Position numbers and translations under genes: made by a program. Under the pieces are notes generated by a model. The model was given only the letters and a program-made list of their open reading frames with translations, was not told where the DNA came from and did not search any database. From Spisula solida (taxonomy: Eukaryota > Mollusca > Bivalvia > Venerida > Mactridae), in the NCBI GenBank assembly GCA_947247005.1, contig OX365944.1, positions 6,646,501 through 6,710,500 on the forward strand: DNA of 64,000 nucleotides, given 5' to 3'. Positions 47,901 through 59,612 of this stretch are shown piece after piece. The number at the start of each line of letters is the position of its first letter. The stretch's first letter is position 1.

Positions 47901-48975
47901 TGTGTGCGTGTGTGTGCGAAATGCAACGCTTATACAACTCGCGTGGAATGCTCGTTTCATTTCATTTATCACGTAATCAGAGACCGTCGAGTATTGAATA
48001 TCAATTCTTCTAGCATTACGATCATTTTATTACAGTTTCTTGACACCAATGACGCGTTGAATTAATCAATTATACTTCAAACTTGTGGTATGCTCGGAAA
48101 ATAATGTATTGTTTAGGTAAAGTACAAAATAAGAACTGAATTACGGTATTAATGATAGATTACAATGGACAATTTGATTAAGCAATCATATTTTTAGTAT
48201 TCTTCCATATTGACCAATCAAAATGATAATAGTTGACGATGGCATTGACTACAGCAGCAGCCACAGGCTTTCAATGCAATGGCAATACCATTGGGGTACG
48301 GACATACTGTTATTTTGTAATGATGTCAACGTTTGTCAGCCAACATAGGTCTAAGCAATTCGAATGTTGCCTGTTGTACAAAGAAGCTAACATTTCTGTA
48401 AATTATTTTAGAAAATTCGTCGTTGTCGTCAGAGCATGTACCGTAAGCGTTCGACTATGTATACAGCAGTCTGACGTTGATGTTGGTCTCAACAGTATTA
48501 TTTTTATAAACATATAATATATAAACATTCATTTACACAAATCAAGGATTGAGTAGGAAGCTAAGTTAATGCTGTTAATGGTACTCGTGCTAATTTTTGC
48601 ACGGGTTCTTGTCGAACGCGTCGATTTGCAACGCACGACTACTTTGTAAATTAATGCATATTGATGTAGCTATATACATACACACATAGTATGTGCAAGG
48701 CATATTAAGTAACATAATAAAATAATCACAAATATGCAAATCAATATACCAAAGGGCCATAAAATACCTTTTAAGTGGCGAACACGAGCCGGATGTGGAT
48801 TATGTCTGGTGAAGAATGAATTTTGACTAAGTTGTCCAAACCTATACCCTCCTCCTTGTGTTGATGGTCGACTGTTGGTGGATTTTTTATACGAATCTAC
48901 TGGCTCGGCATACCCCTCTCCTAGTGCACTGCGGGTGACAAGTTCGCCCTGTGTGGGCTTAAACACATCCGTCAT
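38748..48975 (-). CDS. TBATA: TBATA (SPATIAL) orthologue, seven coding exons
   Basis: Spliced CDS on the complement: 48975-48768, 45751-45512, 43165-42909, 42274-42193, 41322-41163, 40671-40568, 38971-38748. The total is 1275 nt, or 424 codons plus TAA; all junctions are GT-AG and in phase. Signatures of the vertebrate thymus, brain and testes-associated protein: YRFGQLSQNSFFTRHNPHP at residues 44-62 (vertebrate YCFGRLSHHSFFSRHHPHP), ESWRDELKSL near 154-163, YSETTGRLIPPPSRAMSRG from 188, IMVMLCQILQTEDINAVKAW at 236-255, KSMVLEMIKTAVGSK at 264-278, and FKPEYI at 286-291. Human TBATA is about 350 residues, so this one has a longer C-terminal tail. In mouse the protein is found in spermatids, neurons and thymic stroma; its molecular role is poorly defined. 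No enzymatic motif, signal peptide or membrane segment is seen. Confidence 0.92.
39010..40560. other. TBATA intron 7, nothing recognised
   Basis: AT-rich. A 118-codon minus-strand frame (40258-39902) lies wholly in the intron and shows no motif or splice sites in phase with the gene; I do not call it. Confidence 0.5.
40568..40671 (-). CDS. TBATA: TBATA exon 7
   Basis: 104 nt. The acceptor is gttattttgcag and the donor is GTAAGT at 40567. It encodes LTVEEDGSEKIESWKQPALA and SWSQEQSTQPQAQP, a polar Gln/Ser/Glu-rich stretch. There is no clear vertebrate counterpart. It is supported by exact phase with its neighbours and by strong splice sites. Confidence 0.82.
40925..41095 (+). mobile_element. 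Dispersed repeat family D4 copy in TBATA intron
   Basis: 'caatcggacagggacggcag', 'cactcagcaataacagcaga', then an A/C-rich tail. It is open on both strands only because of its composition. Confidence 0.6.
41163..41322 (-). CDS. TBATA: TBATA exon 6
   Basis: 160 nt. The acceptor is gtttacttcag and the donor is GTAACA at 41162. It encodes EKSMVLEMIKTAVGSKDDYF, then FKPEYIENGG and a charged tail GRPKQVN. It matches vertebrate 'EKDLALGLLQTAVAQ' and 'SEKPEYIGE'. A duplicated stretch (aacaaaacatcaatcagta) lies just inside the upstream intron. Confidence 0.88.
41577..42011. repeat. 41-bp minisatellite, about 10.5 copies
   Basis: Unit cccgacgtaatcattgacac plus aggtgcaggtttttaccattt, virtually identical between copies; the first copy diverges (actatcattgacacaagtgc). 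It lies in the TBATA intron between exons 5 and 6 and is followed by a reverse D4 fragment to about 42155. Confidence 0.96.
42193..42274 (-). CDS. TBATA: TBATA exon 5
   Basis: 82 nt. The acceptor is gatgttttacag and the donor is GTAATT at 42192. It encodes IMVMLCQILQTEDINAVKAW and LCSAGER. This hydrophobic helix pair matches vertebrate 'LLVLELLCRILETDLLSAIQFWLL', the best conserved C-terminal part of the family. Confidence 0.9.
42909..43165 (-). CDS. TBATA: TBATA exon 4
   Basis: 257 nt. The acceptor is ctttctctaccag. It encodes VPVTESWRDELKSLTDALKQ, a Pro/Glu linker, then YSETTGRLIPPPSRAMSRG followed by Ser/Arg repeats (ASRQASRQGSR) and VEDPDMETH. The donor ACTCAT/GTAAAT is weaker than the others but is the only one keeping phase. 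The SR-rich run parallels the vertebrate 'RAVGRRRSHQGQQ'. Confidence 0.88.
43170..43900. other. TBATA intron 3, exon-4 side, nothing recognised
   Basis: AT-rich intron leading into the nested transposons; no exon-like frame. Confidence 0.5.
43943..44110. mobile_element. Foldback element inside M1 copy C
   Basis: Left arm 'tgtcgttccatattgaattt', 'aacgagttgaataaaataat' and 'aaaatgcgag'; right arm 'gagcattttatcgatttttt', 'caacgagtttcataaattca' and 'atgtggaaagtcacga'. The loop is about gctctgtc. A matching 'atcacatgt'/'acatgtgat' pair (44097; 45267) suggests the insertion's outer ends. Confidence 0.75.
44213..45222. mobile_element. About 1-kb DNA element with 33-bp inverted ends
   Basis: Left end tacactactggcatgcgagg then tattaccggacag; right end ctgtccggtaatacctcgca then tgcagtagtgta. 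The two arms differ by a single inserted G. An internal partial copy 'ctgtccggtaatacctgctg' is at 44989. No transposase frame is present; CG-rich words in the left half contrast with the flanks. Confidence 0.88.
44545..44612 (+). other. tRNA-like pseudogene or SINE head
   Basis: A box tagcagagtgg (44550-44560) and a decayed B box ggttcctcgc (about 44600). It is inside the 1-kb element and distinct from the 10065/46901 family. A canonical cloverleaf cannot be drawn with confidence. Confidence 0.35.
45512..45751 (-). CDS. TBATA: TBATA exon 3
   Basis: 240 nt. The acceptor is tatatttacag and the donor is GTAAGT at 45511. It encodes GLLDVPICAVNDDGYFSNPR, then a Tyr/Pro/Asn-rich region ending FRERAVPKVGL. 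The start corresponds to vertebrate 'LTGKPVCVVRD', and 'IPVN' spacing suits the vertebrate 'TISVPIGD' region. It enters with two bases and leaves with one. Confidence 0.88.
45770..48760. other. TBATA intron 2
   Basis: Apart from the SINE-like head at 46901, no repeat or exon is recognised. Minus-strand frames at 47343-47663 overlap each other in two registers and have no motif. Confidence 0.5.
46901..46975 (+). mobile_element. tRNA-derived SINE-like head, second copy
   Basis: A box tggcataatgg (46907-46917), the same cttggaa loop as at 10065, and a good B box ggttcgaatc (46951-46960). It shares 'gttagggcgtcc(g/a)ccttgga' with the first copy, but the following body differs or is lost. Confidence 0.6.
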
Positions 48976-48976
48976 C
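48768..48976 (-). CDS. TBATA: TBATA exon 2 (first coding exon)
   Basis: The acceptor cattgtttcag places the exon start at 48976, one base before ATG (48975-48973). It encodes MTDVFKPTQGELVTRSALGE through the core motif ending HPARVRHLK, leaving one G before donor GTATTT (48767). The MTD start is preferred over the upstream in-frame ATG at 48996, because that one lies in the intron's polypyrimidine region. Splicing to an upstream non-coding exon is required. Confidence 0.9.
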
Positions 48977-49064
48977 CTGAAACAATGAATATTCATGTGA
49001 TATAAATGTGCATTAATTATTATTTTTTGCCTAGAATTCGGAGGTCATTGGCCAATCTCACAAT

Positions 49065-49292
49065 GTAAAGCCTTGGTCCCACTGAGGAATTCCACATCGG
49101 CGATGTTCTGCCGATTTCTTCTGATACCACCCGATTCATCACAATTCCTTCCAACATTACAAACTGTCTCATGACTTCCTCGAAGCTACCCCTAGACGAC
49201 GACGAATCGGTTCCCGGTGACCTGGTGGCTCATTAATTTCAATCGGGAGTGCATCGTCGAGGCAAAAAATGCTCAGTGGGACCTAGGCTTAA
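49065..49292. mobile_element. MITE family M1, copy B (228 bp)
   Basis: Starts TAAAgccttggtcccactga and ends ctcagtgggacctaggcTTAA. The interior contains catcggcgatgttctgccga and ggctcattaatttcaatcgg. It interrupts an older repeat whose uninterrupted form is at about 16541-16616. Confidence 0.88.
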
Positions 49293-49299
49293 ACCCGAA

Positions 49300-51375
49300 T
49301 GACCACACATTTACTACTGTGTAAGTCGACAGTAAACATTCAGATGCATTCTGTATTAGACGTGTTTGAATGAGAACAGTCTGTCAACGTAAAGGGGGTT
49401 GTAAGAGAAACAAGTCAAATATCTCAATGACCAAGCTTCTGGTTACTAAGAAACCATCGCACAATCATACATGATATGTTGAAAATTCTTAACAACATTC
49501 GAACTCCACAACCTCCGTGTCAGAAGTGCGGGAAGCTACCCTCAAGTTGGCTAAATATTTCGTTGCCTTTGCCTACTGTGTTATTGATATGATTTAAGTT
49601 AAACCGGGTCCATAGACTACGGGCCTGATACCCAGCACATTAAAACGGTGTTAGTATAGAATGGTGATAAACTCAAATCCTAGGTTAATCACCATAGTTA
49701 GAAAATACAGGATCGATACAAATATTAATATAATATTACTGCACCTAATTTAAATCTGAGTTAAGCAAATAATCCCTGCAAATTATGGCTAACTTAATCC
49801 GCGGATAAAGATTTATTTATTCTGTAACACAATGTTTTAAGGTGAAGCGCTGTTTTAATTGACATAAAATCAATTTATTAACATGCATTATAATATTGAC
49901 TGACTTAAAGTTTATACTTTATACATGCATATTATAGATTTAAATGTATACATTTTATCGGTAGGTATAAGTGTCACAAGGAACGAGTAATATAAAGAAA
50001 ATCTAATTGAATATCTTAAAACTTTTAAATATCTCGTGTATACCGGTCAAAACGCCGTAAGTATACCAGCCAAAAACACTGAAGTTAAAATGCCGTATAT
50101 ATACGTGCATTTGGTGGGGAGTATTTTAAAAACAATGATAAGCTAGTTTGGCGTTGACGTCATGACGTGATAACATAATTTAGAGTGCTCCGTAACAGTG
50201 ATTATGTATGATTTCAAAGTGATGTAGATTTGTTAATTGTTAATATTTGTGCGCAATGTTTCGTTTGTAAATTACGAATAGATATAAGTACTTGGAAATG
50301 TTGTGTTTATGATAATATTTCAACGGATATTGTCACAATGATAATTGTCCACGAACTTTACTGATGGCCCTCCTATACACGCCAAAATAACGGGCAAAAT
50401 GTGGTATGGTATACACACACGTAAACCTGATCAAAATAAGGCACAAGTCACGTATATAAAACAATTCCTCATACTGACCATACTAGGTATGTAAGTGGAT
50501 CGAAACTCGAAAATGATGATACCCTGCCATCTCGCGAAACTTCAAATATACGTGTAGTAAAGAGAACATAATATTGCGTCTGGGAATTCATAACATGTTA
50601 CACAGCTTTATCGACGACGTAATAATATTTTATTACTGTTGCTGATCAATGCATCATGAGAGAAACTAACCGCTTCTCCAGCTCTATCATAAATGCATCC
50701 ATAACACTCCAATAATTATTTTGTTAACGATTGATTTCGTATTATTATTAAAATCTCCTCTTAAATCCGGTTGAAATCTCATCAATTATGCAATGATTTA
50801 CAATATGTGTGTGGGAAATAAAATAGCTCGGTATTGTATTATAGATACAAACCACATAAATAGTGTCGACCAGAGATTGGTTTTAAGTTTTAACTTTTAA
50901 TATTCACTTAGTTTTCGATCAAGAATCGCACTGATTTGAAAATGCAAATTACGCGGTTTATTACTTTTACCAACCTAATCAACACCTAACTATAGATTGA
51001 TAGGCAACCTCACAACGTCACATGAAGCTGAATCAGTGATTGGCCAAACTTCTAAAACCCCTTGGTGATCGAACGGGCATGTCTGTTAACATTTGCACCT
51101 AAAGGGGAACTGTATTGCACAGCCGCTAAATGTTGAGCATGTACACATTTCAGACCAACGCACACGCTTGTATAACACCCAGAAGAAAGTCACATCGAAT
51201 GTAGCGGCACCATAATACGCATTTGTCTGTTGAACAACGGGAAGTTTTGATTGAAATCGATCATTATACAATTGGTGTTTCCAAAAGCGTTTATTGACAA
51301 GAGATGTTTGTAAAACACGCATGCCCCCATGGAACCCCAATAGTCAGAAATGGTAAAGATCACCTTGAGCTTTAT
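49300..51375. other. TBATA intron 1, left part, nothing recognised
   Basis: 49293-49350 is the right half of the repeat interrupted by M1 copy B. Beyond it is unremarkable AT-rich sequence; 51086-51340 shows the 'cccatggaacccc'/'acaagagatgtttgtaaaac' end of a dispersed bivalve repeat on the minus strand. Confidence 0.5.
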
Positions 51376-51393
51376 AATAATAATAATAATAAC
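51374..51393. repeat. (TAA)n microsatellite, possible retroelement 3' end
   Basis: 'ataataataataataat' followed by 'aactttattttccgatgata'. On the complement, AATAAAGTTATTATTATT is the form often left at non-LTR retroelement 3' ends. No reverse transcriptase frame is seen next to it. Confidence 0.5.
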
Positions 51394-51639
51394 TTTATTT
51401 TCCGATGATATACCCATTAAGCATAGGGCTTATCTCCGAAGGGGTTATCTAACAAAACATGCATAAATATATACAAACATTCAAAAACATCAATAAATGG
51501 CAGACAATACAAAAAAGTAAATACTGGCATTTAAAATATTGTATTAAAAGATCCTGATATAATAGGTAAACAGCAATAACCCGAGTGTTTTTAATTTATC
51601 TTTGTTAGATTTGTGGATAAGTATGATTTTAGCCTTTAG

Positions 51640-51800
51640 CTTTGACCTCAATAGGGTCATTTACTGTTGATAGCTAATCTCTATGTAAAGTTTGAAGATC
51701 CCAGGGCAAAGCGTTCTTGAGTTATTGAACGGAGACCATTTGGTCTACAGACATACTGACAAACCGACCGACATACGCATTTAGCAATATTCCCCTCATA
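51640..51800 (-). mobile_element. Dispersed bivalve repeat, reverse copy
   Basis: The complement reads 'caataactcaagaacgctt', 'tgccctgggatcttcaaact' and 'gtctgtagaccaaatggt', matching 6503-6735 and 15424-15640. Confidence 0.75.
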
Positions 51801-52919
51801 AAAATGTGATGCTGGGTACTACGTTCAGACTAGACTAACATGTTATGATCTAACGTTCTCAGCATCATACATGAACTTGTGTCAGGTCATTTACAGAGCA
51901 CTGTAAGTAAGTTAAGTGTACTTAGTTAGGCAAATATAACCTCCTTGTCATTCAAGTGTTTCACTACTTTGTACAGTATACACTGAGTTTGTAAGTGGTC
52001 TTACATTTTCGTTATGCAGACCATTGCCGCACGCTTACACAGTCTTGGGGTTTTATGTAAAAAATATTTTCTCAAAATCGGGCCCAAATATCGGGCTGTT
52101 GGGAGCCCATAAGTCAAATAGAACAAAACTAGACCTGGAAACTGTGGTCTTAACTTTGAGGTGATCTTATTATGGAGAGGGACTTTAGGTAAGGTTTTAC
52201 TGTAGATTGAATCAAGGACTTGTAAGGACACCGATAAAGTCAAGCTTATATTAACTATATATACATTGGGTGGAAGACAATCTTCTGAATAAGTAGCTAA
52301 TATAACGTACGATAGAATAGCTTTATCATACATGGGCTGTGTAGGTTATCTTAAGTGTCAATACAATATTGATGTTTAGATAATGGTATTTATTCAGATA
52401 ATTTAGAGTTAATCTTCGAGTCATACATCTCTTAACGACAAGTATCACTTCAAATACAGGATATAGAATTGGTTTTGACGGATGAAGAATGAAAACATAT
52501 TCAATACTATAGTATATACAAAATTTCTACGTTTTTTTCTATAGATTTTTTCCAATTCATTTTTTTTCAATATATCAATCAATTAGAAATCGATCTTATT
52601 GTCTGGGTAGTAGCTTTTTGTTAATTTGTAAATAGCAACGTGAAAAGCAAAAGCACCGGTGTCTTATTACCTATTGTCGCATTATTTGTAATGGTCGGTT
52701 CAACATAGCAAGAAGTGTGTTCCCTAGTCATAGAATGTTGTATTTATGTTTATAATAAAGTACATTTGATTTTTGTTTTGTATGATTACTAATTCACTTT
52801 CGATAATGAAGGTATTTCTATAGTAAAATCGCAATATTTGGATAATTGAAATAGTTCTATCATTTAATGATCCTGATACAAACACATTGAGTGTGCATAA
52901 ACACTAAATGAACGAACTC

Positions 52920-53240
52920 AAACCACGTTTGTAATTCTGAATGGTCCCTTGCGGAGATGTCAGTGCGGGACAGGGAAGCAGAAACCATTCCATATACAAA
53001 AAATGTACTGCAAATCTGTCCCAATATTATCTTAGCACGACAGGAAGTTTGTCCCACGGACACATCCTTTGAGACCAAGCTGTCGGGAGATGCCAGCAAC
53101 CTACAGAAAGCGGTGCGGTTCATTGTCACATTCAAGCCGAAGATCTAAGCGACCAAATAAGACGGAACGCCGAAGAAGAAGAGGCGGACAAAAAAGAAAA
53201 GAATAATTGCCAAGAGAAGTTATTTTACGATATACATACG
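52920..53240 (+). other. GC-richer patch with coding-like composition, unidentified
   Basis: A 63-codon frame from ATG 52957 to TAA 53146-53148 (starts MSVRDREAETIPYTKNVLQI, ends NLQKAVRFIVTFKPKI). Past it, another register reads an acidic/lysine-rich stretch (RRNAEEEEADKKEKN). Base composition is unlike the surrounding intron. It could be a decayed retrocopy or transposon fragment. No family is recognised. Confidence 0.3.
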
Positions 53241-56200
53241 GATTCTGTAAAACTTGTTAAGTGATGTGATTTAGCGGTCATTGTGGGGGAGGGGTGTGGT
53301 AAATAGGGACACCAAGTTGCAAGCATCAGTTTTATAAGTCTCTTTTCTTGTAGATATTACACACGTCATGCTTTATTAGAATAAGGAGGACAGCAACATA
53401 GTACCGGTCCTTTGGCATATTCTCCGGACATACGTTGTGCAGACCACCACTTGTCGCTCAATGTGTTTAATTCTATGTAAATATACACCTTATATAATCG
53501 GCTACAACTCTTTATACACAAGCGTAAGAACTACTTCAAACGCAATTACATTCGTACTAAATCGTTTGCTTTTATCAAATGAATAAGATCACGTCGACCA
53601 ATTTCTTTAGACTGGAAAATTTAATTGAATTTTTATGATTTTGTTCATCCATGAAAAGTCCATGTGTCATTTGATCAGAAATTACGTGATCGGGAGACTA
53701 TTATATACAAACGAATTAAAATTTTGCAATTGCGAATTGACTATTATCGATTTCTTTTGATCAATAAAATTGGAATTATTTACTTGTTCTGCAAACCGGA
53801 ATTTACCGAACATGGCCGAGCTGTACTGCATAGGGCCACATCCAACATTGTAAAATACAAAATGTATCATGAAATCTGATACCAAATTTAGCACACTAGT
53901 AGATGCACCGATAACCTTGATCTAGCCTCAATATACAAACATGCCTCATTCAAGTCATTCATTAAACATGTTAAATATAATCAAACAGTTTAAATACACA
54001 GATCATTATGATAAGGAGTTTAAGTTGAGCATTTAAAGATTGTTTGATTATTGAGTTAAAAACCACACCATACATATACACATGTACTATAGTCGTGTAC
54101 ATATTATAAGAAGTTGCAACCGTTGGTCCTAAGTTCCTAACCACAGAGAAGAGTAACAACCAAAAGAAGGTTGCTAGAAACCAGCAAAGGTGGACTGGTT
54201 GAGGTTGGCGTACAACCGGTACAATGTGAGTTAAGACCGGCTAAAACCAGTAGAAGGTGAAGTGGGCCAACGAACATCCAGTAGAAGGAAGGATCAAGTT
54301 TATCAAATCGCCTGTAAGATGCAATGTTTTCTCGTGTCTGCGTATTTATTCACCTCTTATAGTGGTCAAAAAATGATTGAATAGGTCTTCAAGTTATGGG
54401 CATCGATGAATACCCTGGTTTCATTATAACTTGCATCAAACACCAGCTAAAAGCTCCAAAAAAACGGTCAACTGCTCACCAAACACAGCAGTACTTCTCC
54501 TTTGGTCAGATCGGTCAGTACACACACAGTTATGTCAATTCACCTGATATTTTTAGATTTCAAAAAGGACAAAACCAACATCGTATTCCATCAGTTATGT
54601 ATTTTGTACATACGAAATTATAAGACCAAACTCAAATATTTACTTAAGTTTTGATTGACATGTTGAATTGTACACTCGACTTTTGTATTAGTATTTGCCA
54701 CGACGTCCAGGTGTCAGATTGGCATTCAATGTACTCGATTTGACTATGAGCTTGCTATAGCTAGTAGAGAACAATTTGACCAGGTTATGTTCATCCGTGA
54801 CACTAGACTGGTACCACGATCCTACCTATCAAAATATTGTAGACCGTACAAGTGGTACCAGTCAACGTGACATTGTCTACGATCGTTACCTACACATGTG
54901 GAGAACTTGTCAGTTCCTTAATGAAGATCAAGTGAATACTGTTCGTTAATTACAGGTGTGACCATGGCCAGGCAAGCTATCAACTGACTGGAAAACGGTT
55001 TGAAAACTGCTTAAACTCTAGAGAAGCTACACTGGTTGCGTTTCTGTCTTATTTCAGAAATACGATTATTAATAGTAATATTATTGCTATAATTCAACGT
55101 CTACAAACAACGGAACGCGAAGCATTAAATAAATTAAGTTAGTGGTTTTGAAGACATTGAAAGTGAGATAAATCTGTTTATTTGAGGTTCTGCGCATTTA
55201 AGGTTTCGTTGATGGCCGATGTTTTACACTGCTGATTTGCCATGGAAAAATAGCCCCTTAAACCTGTAGGGTGCCGGTAGTTTTTCTGTCGAGGTGTCCT
55301 TCCCTTGGTCATAGGTTCCAGTTATTTAAAGGCACCAGAGACTCGCCTTTCACCACTCCCACTAAGCGGCTTAAGCATTTACAGGATGGCCTAGGTGTGA
55401 CGTTCTGGTAGAGCCTATTTAAGACGACGGAATTGGTTTCTCGAAATCAAATACTAACAGCTTAAACACGGCCGCTTGACAATTTATCTTCTAGAATATG
55501 CACAGATGTTGCGGACATGCTTGTGTGAGCATTCTAAGAAATCCAGACTAAATACCTTATCAAATCCCAACGATTGATACTTAAGTGTAATCAATGAGAG
55601 TATTGAAGAGTTTCAAGTGAAGATAATAAAATCCGATGGAGCCATAAATGAACATGGCATCCGAGTTCGTATTGAACGGTCATCAATGGAGCGTTAAACA
55701 TGTTCGTTAAAATCGATTCGGCATTATTCATTTTATAGATAGTCAAACAGCCGTTTTATTTGAATAAAAGTTGAAATAAATGAGAACATTTGTATTATAT
55801 GAATAGAGACAATTAAAACTAATGGAAAGTGTGATTTGAAACTAATGTGGTACGACATCCGGGCGTCCAAATGTTTGTTTACGTTTCTGTCTGGTACAAA
55901 TCAATATACTCACATTCCACATTCATGTTTAATTTACTTTTCATTTAATGTACAGGTAAATGTACAGGTAAATGTATAATTTACGAAGATTGTTTTATTA
56001 TTTTTTTGTATTCTTTTTCAATGATACAGTTACCTGTGGTTTAATACCCTTTTATTGTTTTCATTTCTGCGATACATACGGACCGTTGGTTTAACTAGAC
56101 TTCCCTGTATGTAATTATTTTATTGAATACTGTAATATACAAACAATTTAAAGCCATCCAGAAGCGATGACATCACCTAGGCAACCCAATTGCTCTTCCT

Positions 56201-59200
56201 CAAGCAACAGAAAACTTATTCGCATGCTGAGGAAACTATGTACCCAATGTCACCGAATAACATAAAAACGCACACAACTCTTGCGTCGATCCATATAATC
56301 CCCTGCGTTGCGTTACTATGTAGCACTCAATAGTTTCTTCAGCAAAGATCTTGATTAAAAGTTATTATAGCCATTAAATAGCCGGATCCTACTTGAATGT
56401 TTTCTTTCAGAAAAAGATAATTTTCTCAAGTTAATGTTCATGCTCTTGATGTCGCAATGTAATCTGTAAGAGGGGACAAAATGTCCACTTAACGTAACTA
56501 ATTTGCCAATGAGCGATTTCCGTGAACGATTCAACATCTAAAATGCTTACCAATGGAAGCATACATACATATGCCGTAATACAAAAATGTATAGAGCTGG
56601 CAACACGAATATTTCAATAGACTGTTTCAATACACCTTGATAAATGATTTAAAACAGTATTATATGTCCCGTCTTTACGCACTATGAATTTTGACTAATC
56701 GTTCTGAATTTTAAATCAAGTATCCATTTTGCCCAGCTATATATCAGGTACAAATGTCAATTCAAAAGCTAGAAACATTATAACCATTGAAAACGATCAG
56801 AAAAGAAACCTTTTAGAGGTAAATAATATCTTGCAAATGTTTTCAGAATAGGAAAAACAGATTTCTCTCTTTTTGACTTGTCAATAGAATTTTAGAATAT
56901 AGGTGACACGTAAAGCGACGCTGTATGAGACACATTTGCATTTCAACATACACTATGGTAACATATATCATAACCTCTATTTATCAATCTTATCCTTTAC
57001 CTATATAAATCTAACCTGACTTAAGCATTCAGTCATGATGCTACATCAAGTGTTACTGCTTAAATCAGATGTATGTTTAATACAGGTGTATTTCAATGAA
57101 ATATTGTGAATTGATATTGGCGTCTTAAGACAGGTGGCTGCTTAATTCAGCTCACAACAACACACGTTGGACCGCGTAAACGTAAACCGAACGCTCAATC
57201 TTTCTTTCACACATAATTTGGCATAAACCACTCTATTGACTCAGTGGGCTAAGAACGCAGTGCGATGGCTAATCTAGAGTTCAGTGGGCGAGTCGTTTCT
57301 ATCCCTCGCCTCCAAACTCTGATAGGTGAGGGTAACATGTGCTTGAGCAGGAACAGAATAGTACTGATTCGGTAAACCAGAAGTACAGGTTAATTGAAAT
57401 GTTGCGTGTTGTATTTATAACTTCAATATGCATTGATAGAACTATAATTATAATGACTAATAGACAATAGAGGTTTGTCCTTAATAATGACATTTTCACG
57501 TTTTACAAAAACTTGACAAGAGTGTTATTGACACATTTCAGGTATTGAATTTGAAACTTATAGATGTGGAGCATTAAATTTCAAAGCTTTTTACTAAACG
57601 CAAGTGCAAGTATAATATATGTACGTCATCGATTTTTGTTCCATGTAAGTGTTTTTTCTTTCAGGTATTCCATATTGTATCAGATATCATAAGGCAACCG
57701 GAGAGGTCATATCGCTCGTTACCGAGTTAAAATTATTCAATATATTTAATTTAGTAATTCTTTGATTGTGTGTTATTTGATCGACATCCAACAAATATTG
57801 ACTCTGTCAATAGTATACAAAAGCCACACGTTACTGACTGGTATGATTTGCTAAAGATTTTTCGTTGTATTGTAACGCCCAGAACGGTAAGTGTTCCATT
57901 AATTTAGGTACACAATGTCTGGTTTACATGAAACATGCCTCTAGTTTATATTTAAATAACCATGAAAGAGCATGGAAATAGATTTTTCTAATGCTTAATA
58001 AGAAATGCACATAGACGAAGGTTGTGTAAGTAAATTGCTTCCTTAGGACGGTAACAAGACGGAAATATCGGAAACCAGCGTCAATCCGATCACGCAGTGT
58101 AGAACACAAGCTGTTTTATACGTGTAAGGACAATGGTTGATTCAATGACTGTACGCTGTAAGGTATTGACTCAAAAACCGCAAACATTATCGGTAAGAAA
58201 AAATAAAAAGGTCATTTCCAGGACAATGGCCATTGATATGAAATTAGAATAATGTCATAATACCATATGAATGCACAATATGAACACTTAAACGAGTCTA
58301 AAGATGTAGTAGCCGATATGACATGAACGCGTGCCAGAATATCCACGGGTCTGCTCGGTACACCAGTTTAAGTTCCAGATTATTTAAGTTCTCGGAAATT
58401 GATCATGATTGGATTTTAAGATATTTACAATTCATACGATTTGTTGTACCGCAAACGACCTATGGATGCTTTTCTCCTTCAGAAATTCAGAATTTTTTAT
58501 TACAAAAATAGATTTGATCAAAAGTGTTTCTTTTCCAATGACCAACAAGACTAATTTTCTAGCTGCGACTGGCTGATGAATAACCATAAGTTGATGCTTG
58601 GAACGTCATGTCCTGAATGCATGTAGATTACGTATGAACTTGACGTCCACTATATGCATTGTTACCTCCTGATATATGTGACTTCAGCTGTATGGATACT
58701 CAGTTAAACTCGTAACGTTGGTAATATGTTAAAACTTTGGCAAGTTCGGTTGATTTTATTCTGCCAAACACTATAGAATCAAGGCTTATTGATCAGAATT
58801 GTTTATCATGCATCACAAATGCAGGGTGCATGTTAATGCAGAAATAAATTCCATTGACGACCATATGTTGCATGAACGTTTTAAACCAATTGAACACTAG
58901 ATAAGCCCTTTGCAAATAAGAGATTTTCAAATTAATCATTTCAATGGCATATCGGTTAAATGAAATAGCGGTGGATTTTATTCAAATACGGAAAACATTT
59001 ATGATAAGGTTGTTGGTAAAAAACTAGATTTAGGAATTTTATCTATAAATATTTGCTTGCCTAAACCAACATGTTTTGAAACTAAGCTTCGCATACTGAC
59101 GGATTCCGCTTAATGTTCTATAGATTTCATAATTTTGTGAATATATGTTAACGGATTTAATAAAATTAGAAGTGGATGCATATGTTTTGAATACCGATAC

Positions 59201-59600
59201 ATATCCATGGCCGTCACTTTAATATAACAACTTTTACAAATGCTTCGTGCATGGTTATTAATATTTCACACACTAAAGTCTCGTTAAAGGGTACTCTGAT
59301 TTGTACAATTATAGTAAAAAGATACATGTATAAACTTTTACGTGTCTTTTTCTTTAAAAATCCAAGCGTAGTTAGAAAAATGTACACTGTATTTGAATAA
59401 ATCAACTCTAATGATTAAAAGGAAAGCTATAATATTGAAAGCAGGCCATGTAGTTAGTCAATGTACAAAGGGTGCTGGGTATTACATCATCATGATGGTA
59501 TGGCTATGTGCCAAATGTCACATTAAATTCTTATGTGACAAACGCAAACCACTGATATATACCAGTTTTAACAGCCAGATTAAAAATTCATTAAGAATTG
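53241..59600. other. TBATA intron 1, central part, nothing recognised
   Basis: Long AT-rich intron. 54160-54320 has 'accagcaaaggtggactggt'-like short repeats (cagtagaagg twice). Small open frames (60-75 codons) have no motifs, splice support or composition bias. Confidence 0.45.
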
Positions 59601-59612
59601 CAAGCAATACAT

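Noticed and set aside
51190..52333. Reverse transcriptase remnant next to the (TAA)n tract
   Set aside because: No RT motif (such as FADD/YADD context) in the minus-strand frames; only the 3'-end-like microsatellite is seen.
54396..54623. Plus-strand frame containing YFSFGQIGQYTHSYVNSP, loosely like the TBATA motif
   Set aside because: Only a few shared residues; opposite strand, no splice sites, none of the other TBATA motifs. Judged chance.
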